Shown piece by piece: positions 1 to 10,955 of a stretch of DNA of 64,000 bases (the first letter of the stretch is position 1; each line of letters opens with the position of its first letter). Source of the stretch: Candidatus Zixiibacteriota bacterium (GTDB lineage: Bacteria > Zixibacteria > MSB-5A5 > GN15 > JAAZOE01); assembly GCA_023138975.1 (NCBI GenBank), contig JAGLON010000013.1, positions 124,001 to 188,000 of the forward strand, read 5' to 3'. Under the pieces are notes generated by a model. That model was not told the DNA's origin and ran no database searches. It saw only the letters and a list, made by a program, of their open reading frames with translations. Made by a program: the position numbers and the translations under genes.

Positions 1-1308
1 CAAAATTCGGGCATCAGTAGAGTTAGGCATTTCATTGAGAGCAATGCCGGCAAAGTACTTTGCAGTCGCATAATCACCACTGCCAAGTTTAATAGATGCT
101 GAATCCATATACTCATTATAATTTTTAAGCCGCATCAGATTATCAAGACGTTCTCGGGTCTGATTGACGAGACCGGCGATTTGAGTTGTATCTGTGTTAC
201 TACTGCGAGCCAAGAATAATGCCCGGTCAAAACTGTTTGCGGCTTCAACTATTTCACCGGTCTCAAGTAAATTAGTACCGTCGTCAACTAATTGATGAAT
301 CAAATCCAAATTCCGCTGACTCATTTGCTGCTGCATCAAGCTCTGGAACTCATTTTCTCTAGCTTGGGCTCTCAGCTGACGTTTTGTCGAAATGGTAGAA
401 CCGAAAGATGTCGAAAGCGTGAGTGTATGAAGTGAGCCCAAGTCTCTATCTAACAGAGCATAATCAAAAGTGAAGCCTCGATATGAAACGCCTAATCCAG
501 CCGATGGATTACTTTTACGCAGACCGGCCCGTAAAAACAGAATTGAATCAAATGAGTATTCTACACCAAAGTTGAAGGAGGGAGCAACGTAATCAAACTT
601 ATTCGCGTTAACCGCCAGAATGACTTGCTGATTCCAAGACTTAAATGTATTTAGGCCGCACGTGACTCCAAATTCAGCGCCTATCGGATACTTTGCCGTA
701 GCATTAACGAGTTTAAAGCCCGGGCGAATAAGATTTCTTGCTCCAGCGTTTATAGAAATGAAGGATAATTTTCTACCATTGAAATTTATCTTTCGCGTAA
801 CTGACACATTCAAACCCGGTGTAGACGACGCCTTGTACGTATCAAGGCTGTGGTGTTCCATAACAATCGAGACACCAAGCTGGTAATCAGATATCACTCG
901 TGCGTAGGCCAGATAGATTCCGATCCGACTATCTGAGAATGTTCCCAGCGAAAGGTTGCCGGCATCGGTTCTTTCGATATTATTTATCCCTAAGTGAAAT
1001 ACTCCGAAACCGAAAGAGCCGTAATCCAATGTTGGAATTGCCAATCCAAAATACTGTAGTGATGCATCAGCATCAAATAGACTGGTATGGAAGCCGGAGA
1101 AGGAATATGTTTCCGCAGTCGCCAGTCGGGCCGGATTCCAAAACACCGCCGTAGAAGGGCTGCAATCAGCTATATTCGCTCCGCCCATTGATAAATCCCG
1201 GCTGCCGGTTCCCAGGCTGAACGGGGATCTCGTTCCACCGTCATCGCTTGCGCCCATAGCCGCGGTGAGGAAGCACAGGCACAATATGAATAGCCGTATA
1301 TTCTTCAT
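1..1308 (-). CDS. PorV/PorQ-like outer-membrane barrel protein with TPR-like tail (partial, runs off left edge)
   Basis: An open frame of 436 codons runs from an ATG at 1308 to the left edge, so the C-terminus is missing. The N-terminus MKNIRLFILCLCFLTAAMGA is a signal peptide. The mature start has the PorV/PorQ (UPF0164) hallmark: a segment like GSRDLSMGGANIADC followed by an STAVFWNPARLA-like stretch, then alternating beta-strand sequence to about residue 320. The visible end (about 330-436) is helical and TPR-like. PorV proteins are outer-membrane shuttles for type IX secretion cargo in Bacteroidetes, and relatives are common in other FCB phyla. Its ATG overlaps the stop of the upstream 3216-residue gene (ATGA), so the two are translationally coupled. 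That supports a role in export or surface attachment of the giant protein, which is an inference. Confidence 0.8.
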   Translation of the reverse strand, partial: MKNIRLFILCLCFLTAAMGASDDGGTRSPFSLGTGSRDLSMGGANIADCSPSTAVFWNPARLATAETYSFSGFHTSLFDADASLQYFGLAIPTLDYGSFGFGVFHLGINNIERTDAGNLSLGTFSDSRIGIYLAYARVISDYQLGVSIVMEHHSLDTYKASSTPGLNVSVTRKINFNGRKLSFISINAGARNLIRPGFKLVNATAKYPIGAEFGVTCGLNTFKSWNQQVILAVNANKFDYVAPSFNFGVEYSFDSILFLRAGLRKSNPSAGLGVSYRGFTFDYALLDRDLGSLHTLTLSTSFGSTISTKRQLRAQARENEFQSLMQQQMSQRNLDLIHQLVDDGTNLLETGEIVEAANSFDRALFLARSSNTDTTQIAGLVNQTRERLDNLMRLKNYNEYMDSASIKLGSGDYATAKYFAGIALNEMPNSTDARIL

Positions 1309-4300
1309 CTCAACACCGCAATCTTTCGCTTGTATGACACCGTTTTTCCGGACACATATCGAGTTGTAATTCGACACAGATAGGTACCGGGCATTACTGG
1401 AATGCCACTGCCGTTGTTCCCGTTCCAGCTATCTGACATATGCGCCCCTGCGCTACGGGACACATTCTCAGCGATTGTTGTGACAGCCTCCCCAGTTATG
1501 GTAAATATCTCAAGATCGACAAAAGCATCTTCACTCAATGTATATCCGATCGTCGTTTCCTCGCCTATGGAGATATTAAACGGGTTTGGATAATTTGTAA
1601 ATGAGCTTTCAAGCCCAGCCTCTGATACTGATAATTCGAGCGAATAGATCGGGTACGCGGCGCTACTTAATATAGGAAACAGGCTGGTTGATAGGTTTTT
1701 ATCACGGATATTTAAGAAAGTCGAATCATTAAAGCTAATCAAGTAATTGCCTTCGGGAGCATTGTCGGAAAGATCACATTCAATGCGCATATCGATAAGA
1801 TCACCGCGAGATAGGGTATAAGCAGTGGCTGGAGTTAATTGGAGCATATCACCGGTAAACGAGGTATCCTCGGCTATTTCTGTATTGTCGAGATAAAGGC
1901 GAATGGAGGAAAATACTGAACCACCATCTATTGCCGTCAGTCCCGTCGGAGATCTCCGATAGAAGCTTCCGGTCAATCCCAGCACTTCCATATCCCCTTG
2001 CGGAGTGGGGTTGTCATACGTCCACTCGGCCTCAAACACTTGTATATTGTTTTGTCCCGGGTACGCCAAACGAGCGTCATTACGTTCGAATTCCAACGCA
2101 GGTCTTCCCGCCGGCTGGTAAATAGCGACTGTCTCTGTTATATACGGGAAGGACATTGTGCAACCAGACATAGGTATAATGACCGGATGGTAACTGGTAT
2201 CGCTAACATCGGTCATTGTCACCTTATTGGCATCCGGTAATTGAATTTTAAAATTATCATACGGAACATCGGACTCAATATCTGCGACAAGGGATAATTC
2301 AATACTGTCACCGGGACCTAAGACAATATTTTGATCTGAAATATCAAACACCACCTGTATTCCAGAAGGTATGAACGAATTATAAACAGTGCTTCCTGAG
2401 CCGATCGCGATACCAATGCGATCAAACAGATTATTCGGTACCAGCGGAATGCCTATCGAGTCAACGGCAACAATCGTAATATTATCAATCGTTACTGGTG
2501 AATTATTTTCCGTTGGCGGGTAAGTCAAGACAAATTCTATTAATTCCAAATTATCCGTTCCACTGACTACGGCGGACGGCAAGTTTGATGTTATACAAAC
2601 ATGAGGAGCAAGGGCTGGCTGGCGCAAGACAACTAAATCGGACTCTATCGGAAAGACCGAGCCGGTAACAAGCGCTGTGTCAGTCGCTATCGCTAATAGC
2701 GAGCCGGAACTCAAATCGCGAGCGTTGAATGAAGCACTATCAGTAACTGTGATTCCAAACCCGGAATAGGTCGATTCATCTTTGATGTTTATCATAACTC
2801 GAACAGAATCAGTCTGCCCGGGGCTCAGTGTTATCGGAGAATTAAAAAATACTTCCAGAGTCTGTGCATTTAATTCAGCATCAAATAGCTCACCAATTAC
2901 AACCGCATCTTCCTGAAAACGAATTCTATCACATACAGTCGAGGCATTGATGGCTATATTTGACGAATCAAAGATATTAAAGATAAAGCCGGTAAACTGA
3001 ATTTGAGAGCTTCCTGCTTCTCCGGGGTGCCTGAGTTTTAGCTGCAATACCGAAACATTGTCCTGCCCATAATTTGCAAACCCTCCGTGCGTTGTCGATG
3101 CTGAAACAACCATTTGACTGGCTGGTATGTCGATCCGGCAAGAGGCGGTCGAGAGAGGGAAGACAGCTCCCGATGACAAAGTCACAAGGCTATTAGTATT
3201 GTTATCCATTAGCGGGATGTGACCGGGTTCTGAAATCGCTATTTTAAAATCACTAACTGAGGCGCTACTGTCAATATTGACAAGAAGTGTAAATACCTGA
3301 TTCACATCTTGATTTATGATAACTGGCTGAACAAAATTAATTGGAATAACAGATTGAGCCGGCAACGTATCAATTACGGCAAGAATATTATAACCGGCCG
3401 TAAAAATAATCTGAGAAAATACTTCATTCGACGCTACCGGATTTCCGGAACCATCAGTTACAGTAATAAATAGACTATCAAGTCTGAGGGATGAAAAATC
3501 CTGTGTCGATTCCGGATGCGTTATGCCTATGCTTAATGGGTAAACATTTTCCTGTCCCTTAGTCGTCGAAGCCGGCATTGAGTTGATAAGCTGTATAGCA
3601 ACTTCGGATGGAGGTGATTGGATAATAATATTATCAGTCTGAATAATTGCCGATGAATCCGGCAGCGATGCTGAAAAACCTCTCAATTGCCATAAAACTG
3701 TTCCAATCGAAGAAGCGGTATAGTAATAATTAAATGTTTGTGAGGCTCCCGAAGCTAACACCACTGGGCCAGTACTGCTGCTATCGAGGGTAACCAATGA
3801 CGCATTTGTAAGACCGACAATTTCACCGGTTACATCTGTTATCTCGGAAACATCCATATTAGTTATTGAGAAAGAGACCGTAATGTTTTGTCCTACGGAA
3901 TATGTCTCTGGTAATGGTGTATAGCTGACCCGCAGTGGAGAATTTGAGATTGTGAATATTGTATTTGAAGATAACGCGCTATCTCTGGGCCCATCATTTT
4001 CTGATGCATAACCACAACCGTTGATCGGCAATGACCCTTGAAATGCCACACCGGGTGTTGCCAGCGGAGATATATCAGCAACAGCGAAAAACGCCGGTGC
4101 GGTTCCGCTAATGCCAATTCCTAATGCATTAATACCCCATTGGTTTGAAGAATAAGTAAAACTACCAATGAGACTATCACCTGTTCCAAAGAGATTATCA
4201 CCATTTGTATCCATCCACAATTTCATAGAGGCAATATCAGATGTATCCGCACCCTGAAGATTGGCTATAGATATCGTCTCCAGCACATCAGGCTGGTTGC

Positions 4301-7300
4301 CGTTATGAGCGGGTATAAATGAGAATATTGGCACCGATGTCTCGCCGGGACTCAAGGTTTGCGGATCAATATCTATTAACTCATATTGTCCGGTTACAGA
4401 ACCATTGATAATAGCGTATCCTCCGCTGGAAAGCGGCAAGTCCCCATTAATATTCACGGCTTCGGAAAACACAAAATCGGAAGGCACTGCCACCGAGATT
4501 GCCAGGCTGTCGGCATCTATAACATTCAGTGGTATATCGCAGACAACAAAGAAATATGACAAAGCCTCAGGTGTAAAAGAAATATCCAGACCGGAAAGTT
4601 GAAGCTTTCCTTCGGAGAGAAATCCGGTCGCAACTAGAGAATCGTTCCCATATACCCGATTGCTGTCAGCATCAAGGTATAAATAAACCTGCCCCAATTC
4701 ATAGTCGGCATAATCCGAGGTGGCTATTGTCCGGGAGATATTACTCAGCAAAATAGAGTTCAATGTCTGAATTTGATGAACATAACCGTTATAAAGAGCG
4801 AAGGTAAATAAGTGACTGCCGATGCTTCCCGGATTGATATCAATCGACGCTGATGGAATTGAAATCGCTGTTATCCTATCAGCAGGAAAGATTAAAAACT
4901 CATCGGTATTTACTATTTGGCCGTCATCGGGGCCATTAGTACCGGACCAGTATAATACTCCATTTTGAGGCACCGCAAACTGCAGAGAACCTCCGGTAAA
5001 CTGATCATTGGAAATCGAGACTGAAACAAGAAGCCGATTACTTTGCTGACTTAGCTGATAATTTAGACTACTCAGTGCCCAGACGCCGTTGGAATAAACA
5101 AGTTCACCTAATAATATATCGTCGCCTGAAGGTCCGCCGACTCCCTGATCGCTCCAAAGCTTGACCGTTTGCAGAGCACTGAAATCTGAAATAGTACCCA
5201 GATTCACCAGACTGATACCCCGTAGTGAGGCAACCGCATAACCATCCCGCGGCAACTCGAAGTCAAGCACAAATTGGTTTTCCTGCCCGCCGAATAAGTT
5301 TGTTCCGGTTATTTCATTAACGACTGTCGAGCTTAGTGGAAAGGCGTTGACAACATGCGCCACATTATTATAAACAGGTTCATCTCCGAGCAATGTGGAA
5401 GCACTTGTGTAAACATCGGCAATCTGGTTCAAGCCAATATTTATAGTATTGCCATTACGCGCGTTCTGCAGGTTTGTCTTGACGGCACATAATAAATGTA
5501 CCGAACCACCGCCTCCGGCAACCTGAAGCCCGACGGTATTCAGAACAGATGACGAGGAGTTCAATTCACACGAGGCTAATAGAGTATCGGTGACATCAAT
5601 TGTCGTAACATCGCCATCAAGGTCTTGATATATATAAAGGCTGTCAAACTGACTTAACAACTCAACGCCCGTAGCGCCATCGGTGCTGGCAAGAGAGACA
5701 TTAACCCGCAGACTATCGATTAACACTCCCGAAGAATATCCGTTGATAAACTCAAAGGCTGTCAAAGAAGTTGATTTTTGCCCCGGGACAATGTAAGTCA
5801 TATCAAGGGCTTGATATTGAACGGCCAGAACCTCATTCGTTTCAATCGCAATGGTATCAGGCGCAGACGGTGTCATATCGTTCGGACCATCATTATCCGA
5901 TACCATCTCAAGTCCGTTTTCAGGAATTGTCAGGGCTAATGTTGCTCCATCTTCCGGATACGGTGAAAGACAGGCAGCGACGAAAAATCGGTTGGTGATG
6001 TTTTCCAGCGGAACACTTATACCGCTTCGTATCCAGATACTGCCAGTATAAATTAACTTCCCTACTCGAGTCTCAATTCCGGGGCCATCCCATTGATTAT
6101 TACCATTGTCTTGATACAAAAGTAAAGAATCTACATCCTGTTCAGTCGCCGTGCCCGTGTTGATGACGCTAAACGAAGTCATGGTATCCGCGCGATATCC
6201 GTTTCTGGGGATATCAACCGTGAGTATATTATATAAAGTGTCTCCAGGACTAATACTTGTTAAACCGCTTGTACCAAATTGTAATTGAGACGCTGACAGT
6301 CCATCAATAATCAAATGACCATAACTGTTCAGACTGTCTTCTCCATCTATATTACTTCCATCGGTAGTGAGAATATCGGTGGATGAAAACATAAAGACAT
6401 CAAGCGTATCGCCGTCGTGGGCAGTATTACTAATGTCAAACCCAATAAAAAGAGTGACTCCGTCACCTGATGTAATACTTAGAGCCGGATCAATAGTAAA
6501 GGTGTTATGCTCTTCATAAGCTGATAGTGTACAAACTAGACTATCAGAGAGTGTTAACAGCGAATCATCGTTGGTATCAAGGTACAAATTTATGTTATCA
6601 ATATTACTCAACAGCTCTGTTGTATTCCCAATTCCATTGGAGATGTCATGAAATTCTATACTGCTTAGTGATTTATCTACACTGTAATAATTATCAATAT
6701 GTACAGCCTGTATCGTTGCCAGAGACACACCCGGTTTTATTATTCCACTGGTTCTCGGGAGGGAGACCGCATAGAGGGCTTCAATTGTAATAGTACTGCT
6801 GATAGCAATCAACCCTGACGGCTGACTGGTTACCATGACACTGCACACTCCCGGTCCATCGGCTACAAAAAGTCCGCCGGATGTGATCGCACCTACCCGT
6901 CCTAATACTTGCCAACTCAGCGTACCATAACCGGTACTGTTATTATCGGAGTCTCTTCCCGAGGCAGTGAAAGTAATTGAATCCCCGACACCGACAGTCG
7001 CGGTATTCGGAGTAATAACAATCTGATTTAATGTTCCTGGAGTAACTGTAATTTCATTGGTTGTATCAACTAATCCCGCACCACTAACAGCAATTTTCCC
7101 AATACCTGCCGTGGATGCATTGAAATTTCCAGAGGCGCTTATAGTTCCTATTCCGCCGATAACTTCCCAGGTTACGGACAAGGAGGAATCGCTAACATTA
7201 CCATCGGCGTCATGCAAAGTTATGGAAAATTGCAGATTACTGTCGGCGCTTATTGTGGCGGTATCCGGTGAGATTGTTATCAACGCCGGCACTCCGACTT

Positions 7301-10300
7301 GACAAGTGATAATTCCGGTTGTGTCGGCATTTCCGGAAGAGTGGTCGGCGACAACTCTCCCCGTTCCGGTTGTGGTCAAAATAAGGATAGTAGAGGCGTC
7401 TTCCGTGGAGGTTACGGTTCCAATGGAACCGGCTCCGATAATGGACCAATCGACAGAAACGTCACCTAACAGGACATCGCCGGAATTATAACCCCGGCAA
7501 TACAATACTGTTGAATCGTTGTCGGTAGAAAGAGTAGTATCGCTTGCGGGAGTACCATCTAAATACTCTATGCGGACATATGAAAGGGTACCATTTGAGA
7601 TTACAGTTACGGTACTGGAGTCTGAGAAAACCCCACCATAAACCGCCTTCACAAAATAATCCGGCGGAGATAAATTGCTGCCTGCCGTATATAGTCCGGT
7701 CGCATTTACATTACCCGTGGGATCAGTAGTACTCCAGACAGCCGTCGCACTAAAGTCTCCAACTAAGTTTGAATCCGAATCATAGCCGTATGAGGTGAAT
7801 TGATAAGTTGTTCCTTCTTCAATACTATTACTATTAGGAATAGTTTCCAGATAGGAAACGGCACCCGGAATTACTAAAATAGTATCCGTCTCTGCTTGAA
7901 TTTCCGAGATATGTTCAGCATTAATAAAACCTGTGCCGATTTTGGTCGGACTAAATAAGCCGGAATTATCAATCGTTCCGATACCACCCGTAACTGACCA
8001 GGTGATATCTGATATTGATGAAATAGTGTTACCGTTGGCGTCCAATCCTGACAGTAAAAATTGAAGAGTTTCATCAGCTGTCAGAGTATCTCGTTGCGGA
8101 GATACTGCCATACTTACTAAGGCACCCGGAATAACGGTAAGGACCTCTGTCGTATCAGTTACTCCTCCAAGACTGGATGTGACAATAATAGTACCGGTGC
8201 CGACTAAACTTGGTGTAAACAGGCCGTCAGCATCAATCGCACCTGTAGCAAAAGTATGTTCCCATGTCAATGTTCCGGGATCGGCCGGAAACCCTTCGGC
8301 ATCCAAAGCCTGAATGGTAAATGTATGAGTAGAATCAGCATCTAAGGAATCGGTTGCATATACTATTGTTATACTGCTTAAGGAACTTGTTTCGAGCGCG
8401 CCCATGTCCGGTGCTAATCCATTAAACGGAATACCAATATCCGTTCCTTGGTCTATTAAAGGAGAATTTGAGGCTAAATGGTAATTGCCCGCAGCGGGAT
8501 CAACTAATAATGGATCTACCTCAAGGTAGCTCGTTCCCCCTACAATACCTCCCTGTAGAGGGGTATTAAATCCAAAAATATCACTGTAAGTAATTGTCGT
8601 CGTGACAGTAGCTCTGATGCAGACATTAGCGACATCATCTGAGTAGAAAATTGAATTAACGATTTGATTATCTTCTGCCTTAAAAAAATCAATGGCCGTA
8701 GGACCAGATTTATAAAATGTACAATTTTGCACGTAAACAGAATCTGAGTTGCTTTCAATTCCCGAAGATGAGTTATCAGCAATAATGCTACTTCGAATTG
8801 TATTATTGAATCCGGATTCAATCAGGATGCAGTACTTCGAAGAATGCAGGTGACACGAGTCAACAGTAATATTACTTCCGGCTATATTCAAATTAGTATT
8901 TGTCGCCCCATAAATTTCGAACCCGACAAAACGAATATAATTTCCGTTTAGTGAGGCTCCATCAATTACGCCGGTACTGTTTATTATTGTTGAATCGGGC
9001 ACACCCCGATAAACTATTTCATCTCCCTGAGCGCCTGAGGAAGTGATTACCGGATAATTCAAATATGTTCCCGCCGCCACATGGACCGTATCACCGGGAA
9101 TTAGAATAGAATCACCATTATCGATTGTGGCCCAGGCAGTTCCTGCGGTCAATCCGTCATTTGAATCATCACCTGCAGAGTCGACATAATAAACATTGTA
9201 CTTTTCTATCGCTCCGACATCGGGAGCTAAATTGGTATATGCGTACCCCAAGTCCATTCCGGTATCAAGTAGCGGTGATGTCGTTTTGGGAACAAAATTT
9301 CCGTTGGGAGCATCTATAAATTCGGGGTCGGCCGAGAAGCTTCCGGCCGAATCGACAGCACTAACAGAATAATCACCGCCGGAGTTATTCCAGACATTAT
9401 TATGAGCCAGTATATTACCGGCTCGAGCACTGATACCATATGTATTGTCAGTTATACAGTTGTTTATAACCCGTGAATCTCCGGTCGCATGAGAAATTTG
9501 AATTCCGAGATTATTACTATATATCGTGTTGTTATAAAACTTATTGTACTGCGAGTTAACATCAGCTTCTATACCCTCTTCGCCACAGCTTGTAATAGTG
9601 TTAAAGCTAACAAGGTTATTGTCTCCCCATTTTAAAGCACCACCGATATCTATGCCATCACCGTTAATATTATGCAGGTAGCAATTGGTAATTTGGCAGC
9701 TGTCGCTTTCCAGCCAGATTCCATCCCAGACACAGTTTTGGATTTCGAGCCCATCTATTATAGTATTATCTCCACTAATAAAGATATTGACATCGGAAGA
9801 AACGGAAGTACCGTCAAATATGACTTTACCATGACCGCTATTTCGATACATTATTGGTAATGCAGCCGTTCCGTCAGAAACCAGGTTCAGAAATCTTGTT
9901 GCGTTGTAGGTGCCAGCATTGATATTAATGGTATCGCCCGGTATCAGAATCCCAAGTTCCTCTCCCCTATCCATCGATAACCAAGCGGTGCCTGGGGTTA
10001 AGCCATCGTCACCGTTATCACCATCAGACGCCACATAGTAGCTTCTTGGGAGAACTTCGCCAGATTCTTTGCTACCCATATCCGGCTCTGTCTCGAGGTA
10101 ATCAAGGCCAACATCCAGACCGGTATTAATACATGGCGAGCCGATAATCAGCGTAAAATCACCCGAAACTGAATTTGTATATTGAGGATCGGCCAAAAGA
10201 CCACCGGCCGAGTCTGAGGTGCCTTCGTAGGCGGCTTCACTATTGTTCCATATGTTATTAAAAGCGCAAATATGAGCCGATGCGCCGTCAACGCCTTTCC

Positions 10301-10955
10301 TTATTGAGGTTATGATGTTATTGATTATTCTAACAGCGCTGACACCGGCTTGTACCTCAATACCATCTCTGACGCAATTATGTATTGTATTATTAAAAAT
10401 TTCATTATCAGTACCAGCATCCCGGTTGTGGATTCCATTCTCATTTATATCAAATATTGTATTTCTATAAATTAAATTGCGATCACTTTCGATTCTTATA
10501 CCGTCTTTGTCGCCATCATAGAAAATACAGTTGAGTACTTTGCAGTCGTCAGAATTCAATCGGATGAGATGTTCTCTGCTATTGAAAACCGTAAAATTCT
10601 GGAAAACAGTATAACTTCCCGCAAGGATGACTGGAATAGCTGATAAATTATTGCCATCAATAATCACCGGACTACTGCCAATCCCCCTATATACGATAGG
10701 ACTTGGCCCACTTCCGTCAATATCAAGCTGAATTGAGCCTGAGATGGTATATGTACCCGGATAGACATTTATCGTATCACCGGCATTTACAAGTCCCTTG
10801 TTGTCACCATTATCAATAGTTGCCCAAGCCGTAGCGGGAATGAGGCCGTCACTGGCATCATTTCCGGTTGGGGAAACATAGAAACTACCCGCCAATGCGG
10901 ATGATGACATGATTATCAAACATAGAAATGTTTTAAACAGATTCTGCATGAGCAC
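1305..10955 (-). CDS. Giant secreted multi-domain protein: three beta-helix modules, Ig-like repeats, FlgD/T9SS-like C-terminal domain
   Basis: The product has 3216 residues. A signal peptide (about 1-22) is followed by three right-handed beta-helix modules at about 23-300, 305-585 and 590-855. Each opens with a DUF1565-like motif (FYVSPTGNDASDG, YYVASDGDNGDDG, YYVDSAGDDSNDG) and then parallel-helix N/G-rich coils. From about 860 onward come tandem Ig-like domains of the bacterial Big type (TWSVTGGIGTIDNSGLFSP-like units), then longer all-beta repeats. The last 105 residues hold NYPNPFN and a PGTYLCRI-like strand, the usual FlgD-like / type A sorting C-terminus of FCB secreted proteins. No catalytic motif is visible. 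It is probably a surface adhesin or polysaccharide-binding protein. It is coupled to the PorV-like gene. The start was chosen at the ATG before the signal peptide. Confidence 0.8.
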   Translation of the reverse strand: MLMQNLFKTFLCLIIMSSSALAGSFYVSPTGNDASDGLIPATAWATIDNGDNKGLVNAGDTINVYPGTYTISGSIQLDIDGSGPSPIVYRGIGSSPVIIDGNNLSAIPVILAGSYTVFQNFTVFNSREHLIRLNSDDCKVLNCIFYDGDKDGIRIESDRNLIYRNTIFDINENGIHNRDAGTDNEIFNNTIHNCVRDGIEVQAGVSAVRIINNIITSIRKGVDGASAHICAFNNIWNNSEAAYEGTSDSAGGLLADPQYTNSVSGDFTLIIGSPCINTGLDVGLDYLETEPDMGSKESGEVLPRSYYVASDGDNGDDGLTPGTAWLSMDRGEELGILIPGDTININAGTYNATRFLNLVSDGTAALPIMYRNSGHGKVIFDGTSVSSDVNIFISGDNTIIDGLEIQNCVWDGIWLESDSCQITNCYLHNINGDGIDIGGALKWGDNNLVSFNTITSCGEEGIEADVNSQYNKFYNNTIYSNNLGIQISHATGDSRVINNCITDNTYGISARAGNILAHNNVWNNSGGDYSVSAVDSAGSFSADPEFIDAPNGNFVPKTTSPLLDTGMDLGYAYTNLAPDVGAIEKYNVYYVDSAGDDSNDGLTAGTAWATIDNGDSILIPGDTVHVAAGTYLNYPVITSSGAQGDEIVYRGVPDSTIINSTGVIDGASLNGNYIRFVGFEIYGATNTNLNIAGSNITVDSCHLHSSKYCILIESGFNNTIRSSIIADNSSSGIESNSDSVYVQNCTFYKSGPTAIDFFKAEDNQIVNSIFYSDDVANVCIRATVTTTITYSDIFGFNTPLQGGIVGGTSYLEVDPLLVDPAAGNYHLASNSPLIDQGTDIGIPFNGLAPDMGALETSSLSSITIVYATDSLDADSTHTFTIQALDAEGFPADPGTLTWEHTFATGAIDADGLFTPSLVGTGTIIVTSSLGGVTDTTEVLTVIPGALVSMAVSPQRDTLTADETLQFLLSGLDANGNTISSISDITWSVTGGIGTIDNSGLFSPTKIGTGFINAEHISEIQAETDTILVIPGAVSYLETIPNSNSIEEGTTYQFTSYGYDSDSNLVGDFSATAVWSTTDPTGNVNATGLYTAGSNLSPPDYFVKAVYGGVFSDSSTVTVISNGTLSYVRIEYLDGTPASDTTLSTDNDSTVLYCRGYNSGDVLLGDVSVDWSIIGAGSIGTVTSTEDASTILILTTTGTGRVVADHSSGNADTTGIITCQVGVPALITISPDTATISADSNLQFSITLHDADGNVSDSSLSVTWEVIGGIGTISASGNFNASTAGIGKIAVSGAGLVDTTNEITVTPGTLNQIVITPNTATVGVGDSITFTASGRDSDNNSTGYGTLSWQVLGRVGAITSGGLFVADGPGVCSVMVTSQPSGLIAISSTITIEALYAVSLPRTSGIIKPGVSLATIQAVHIDNYYSVDKSLSSIEFHDISNGIGNTTELLSNIDNINLYLDTNDDSLLTLSDSLVCTLSAYEEHNTFTIDPALSITSGDGVTLFIGFDISNTAHDGDTLDVFMFSSTDILTTDGSNIDGEDSLNSYGHLIIDGLSASQLQFGTSGLTSISPGDTLYNILTVDIPRNGYRADTMTSFSVINTGTATEQDVDSLLLYQDNGNNQWDGPGIETRVGKLIYTGSIWIRSGISVPLENITNRFFVAACLSPYPEDGATLALTIPENGLEMVSDNDGPNDMTPSAPDTIAIETNEVLAVQYQALDMTYIVPGQKSTSLTAFEFINGYSSGVLIDSLRVNVSLASTDGATGVELLSQFDSLYIYQDLDGDVTTIDVTDTLLASCELNSSSSVLNTVGLQVAGGGGSVHLLCAVKTNLQNARNGNTINIGLNQIADVYTSASTLLGDEPVYNNVAHVVNAFPLSSTVVNEITGTNLFGGQENQFVLDFELPRDGYAVASLRGISLVNLGTISDFSALQTVKLWSDQGVGGPSGDDILLGELVYSNGVWALSSLNYQLSQQSNRLLVSVSISNDQFTGGSLQFAVPQNGVLYWSGTNGPDDGQIVNTDEFLIFPADRITAISIPSASIDINPGSIGSHLFTFALYNGYVHQIQTLNSILLSNISRTIATSDYADYELGQVYLYLDADSNRVYGNDSLVATGFLSEGKLQLSGLDISFTPEALSYFFVVCDIPLNVIDADSLAISVAVPSDFVFSEAVNINGDLPLSSGGYAIINGSVTGQYELIDIDPQTLSPGETSVPIFSFIPAHNGNQPDVLETISIANLQGADTSDIASMKLWMDTNGDNLFGTGDSLIGSFTYSSNQWGINALGIGISGTAPAFFAVADISPLATPGVAFQGSLPINGCGYASENDGPRDSALSSNTIFTISNSPLRVSYTPLPETYSVGQNITVSFSITNMDVSEITDVTGEIVGLTNASLVTLDSSSTGPVVLASGASQTFNYYYTASSIGTVLWQLRGFSASLPDSSAIIQTDNIIIQSPPSEVAIQLINSMPASTTKGQENVYPLSIGITHPESTQDFSSLRLDSLFITVTDGSGNPVASNEVFSQIIFTAGYNILAVIDTLPAQSVIPINFVQPVIINQDVNQVFTLLVNIDSSASVSDFKIAISEPGHIPLMDNNTNSLVTLSSGAVFPLSTASCRIDIPASQMVVSASTTHGGFANYGQDNVSVLQLKLRHPGEAGSSQIQFTGFIFNIFDSSNIAINASTVCDRIRFQEDAVVIGELFDAELNAQTLEVFFNSPITLSPGQTDSVRVMINIKDESTYSGFGITVTDSASFNARDLSSGSLLAIATDTALVTGSVFPIESDLVVLRQPALAPHVCITSNLPSAVVSGTDNLELIEFVLTYPPTENNSPVTIDNITIVAVDSIGIPLVPNNLFDRIGIAIGSGSTVYNSFIPSGIQVVFDISDQNIVLGPGDSIELSLVADIESDVPYDNFKIQLPDANKVTMTDVSDTSYHPVIIPMSGCTMSFPYITETVAIYQPAGRPALEFERNDARLAYPGQNNIQVFEAEWTYDNPTPQGDMEVLGLTGSFYRRSPTGLTAIDGGSVFSSIRLYLDNTEIAEDTSFTGDMLQLTPATAYTLSRGDLIDMRIECDLSDNAPEGNYLISFNDSTFLNIRDKNLSTSLFPILSSAAYPIYSLELSVSEAGLESSFTNYPNPFNISIGEETTIGYTLSEDAFVDLEIFTITGEAVTTIAENVSRSAGAHMSDSWNGNNGSGIPVMPGTYLCRITTRYVSGKTVSYKRKIAVLR

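Noticed and set aside
662-1154. Short plus-strand reading frames
   Set aside because: They lie antisense to the PorV-like barrel, which is open over 436 codons with a recognisable signature.
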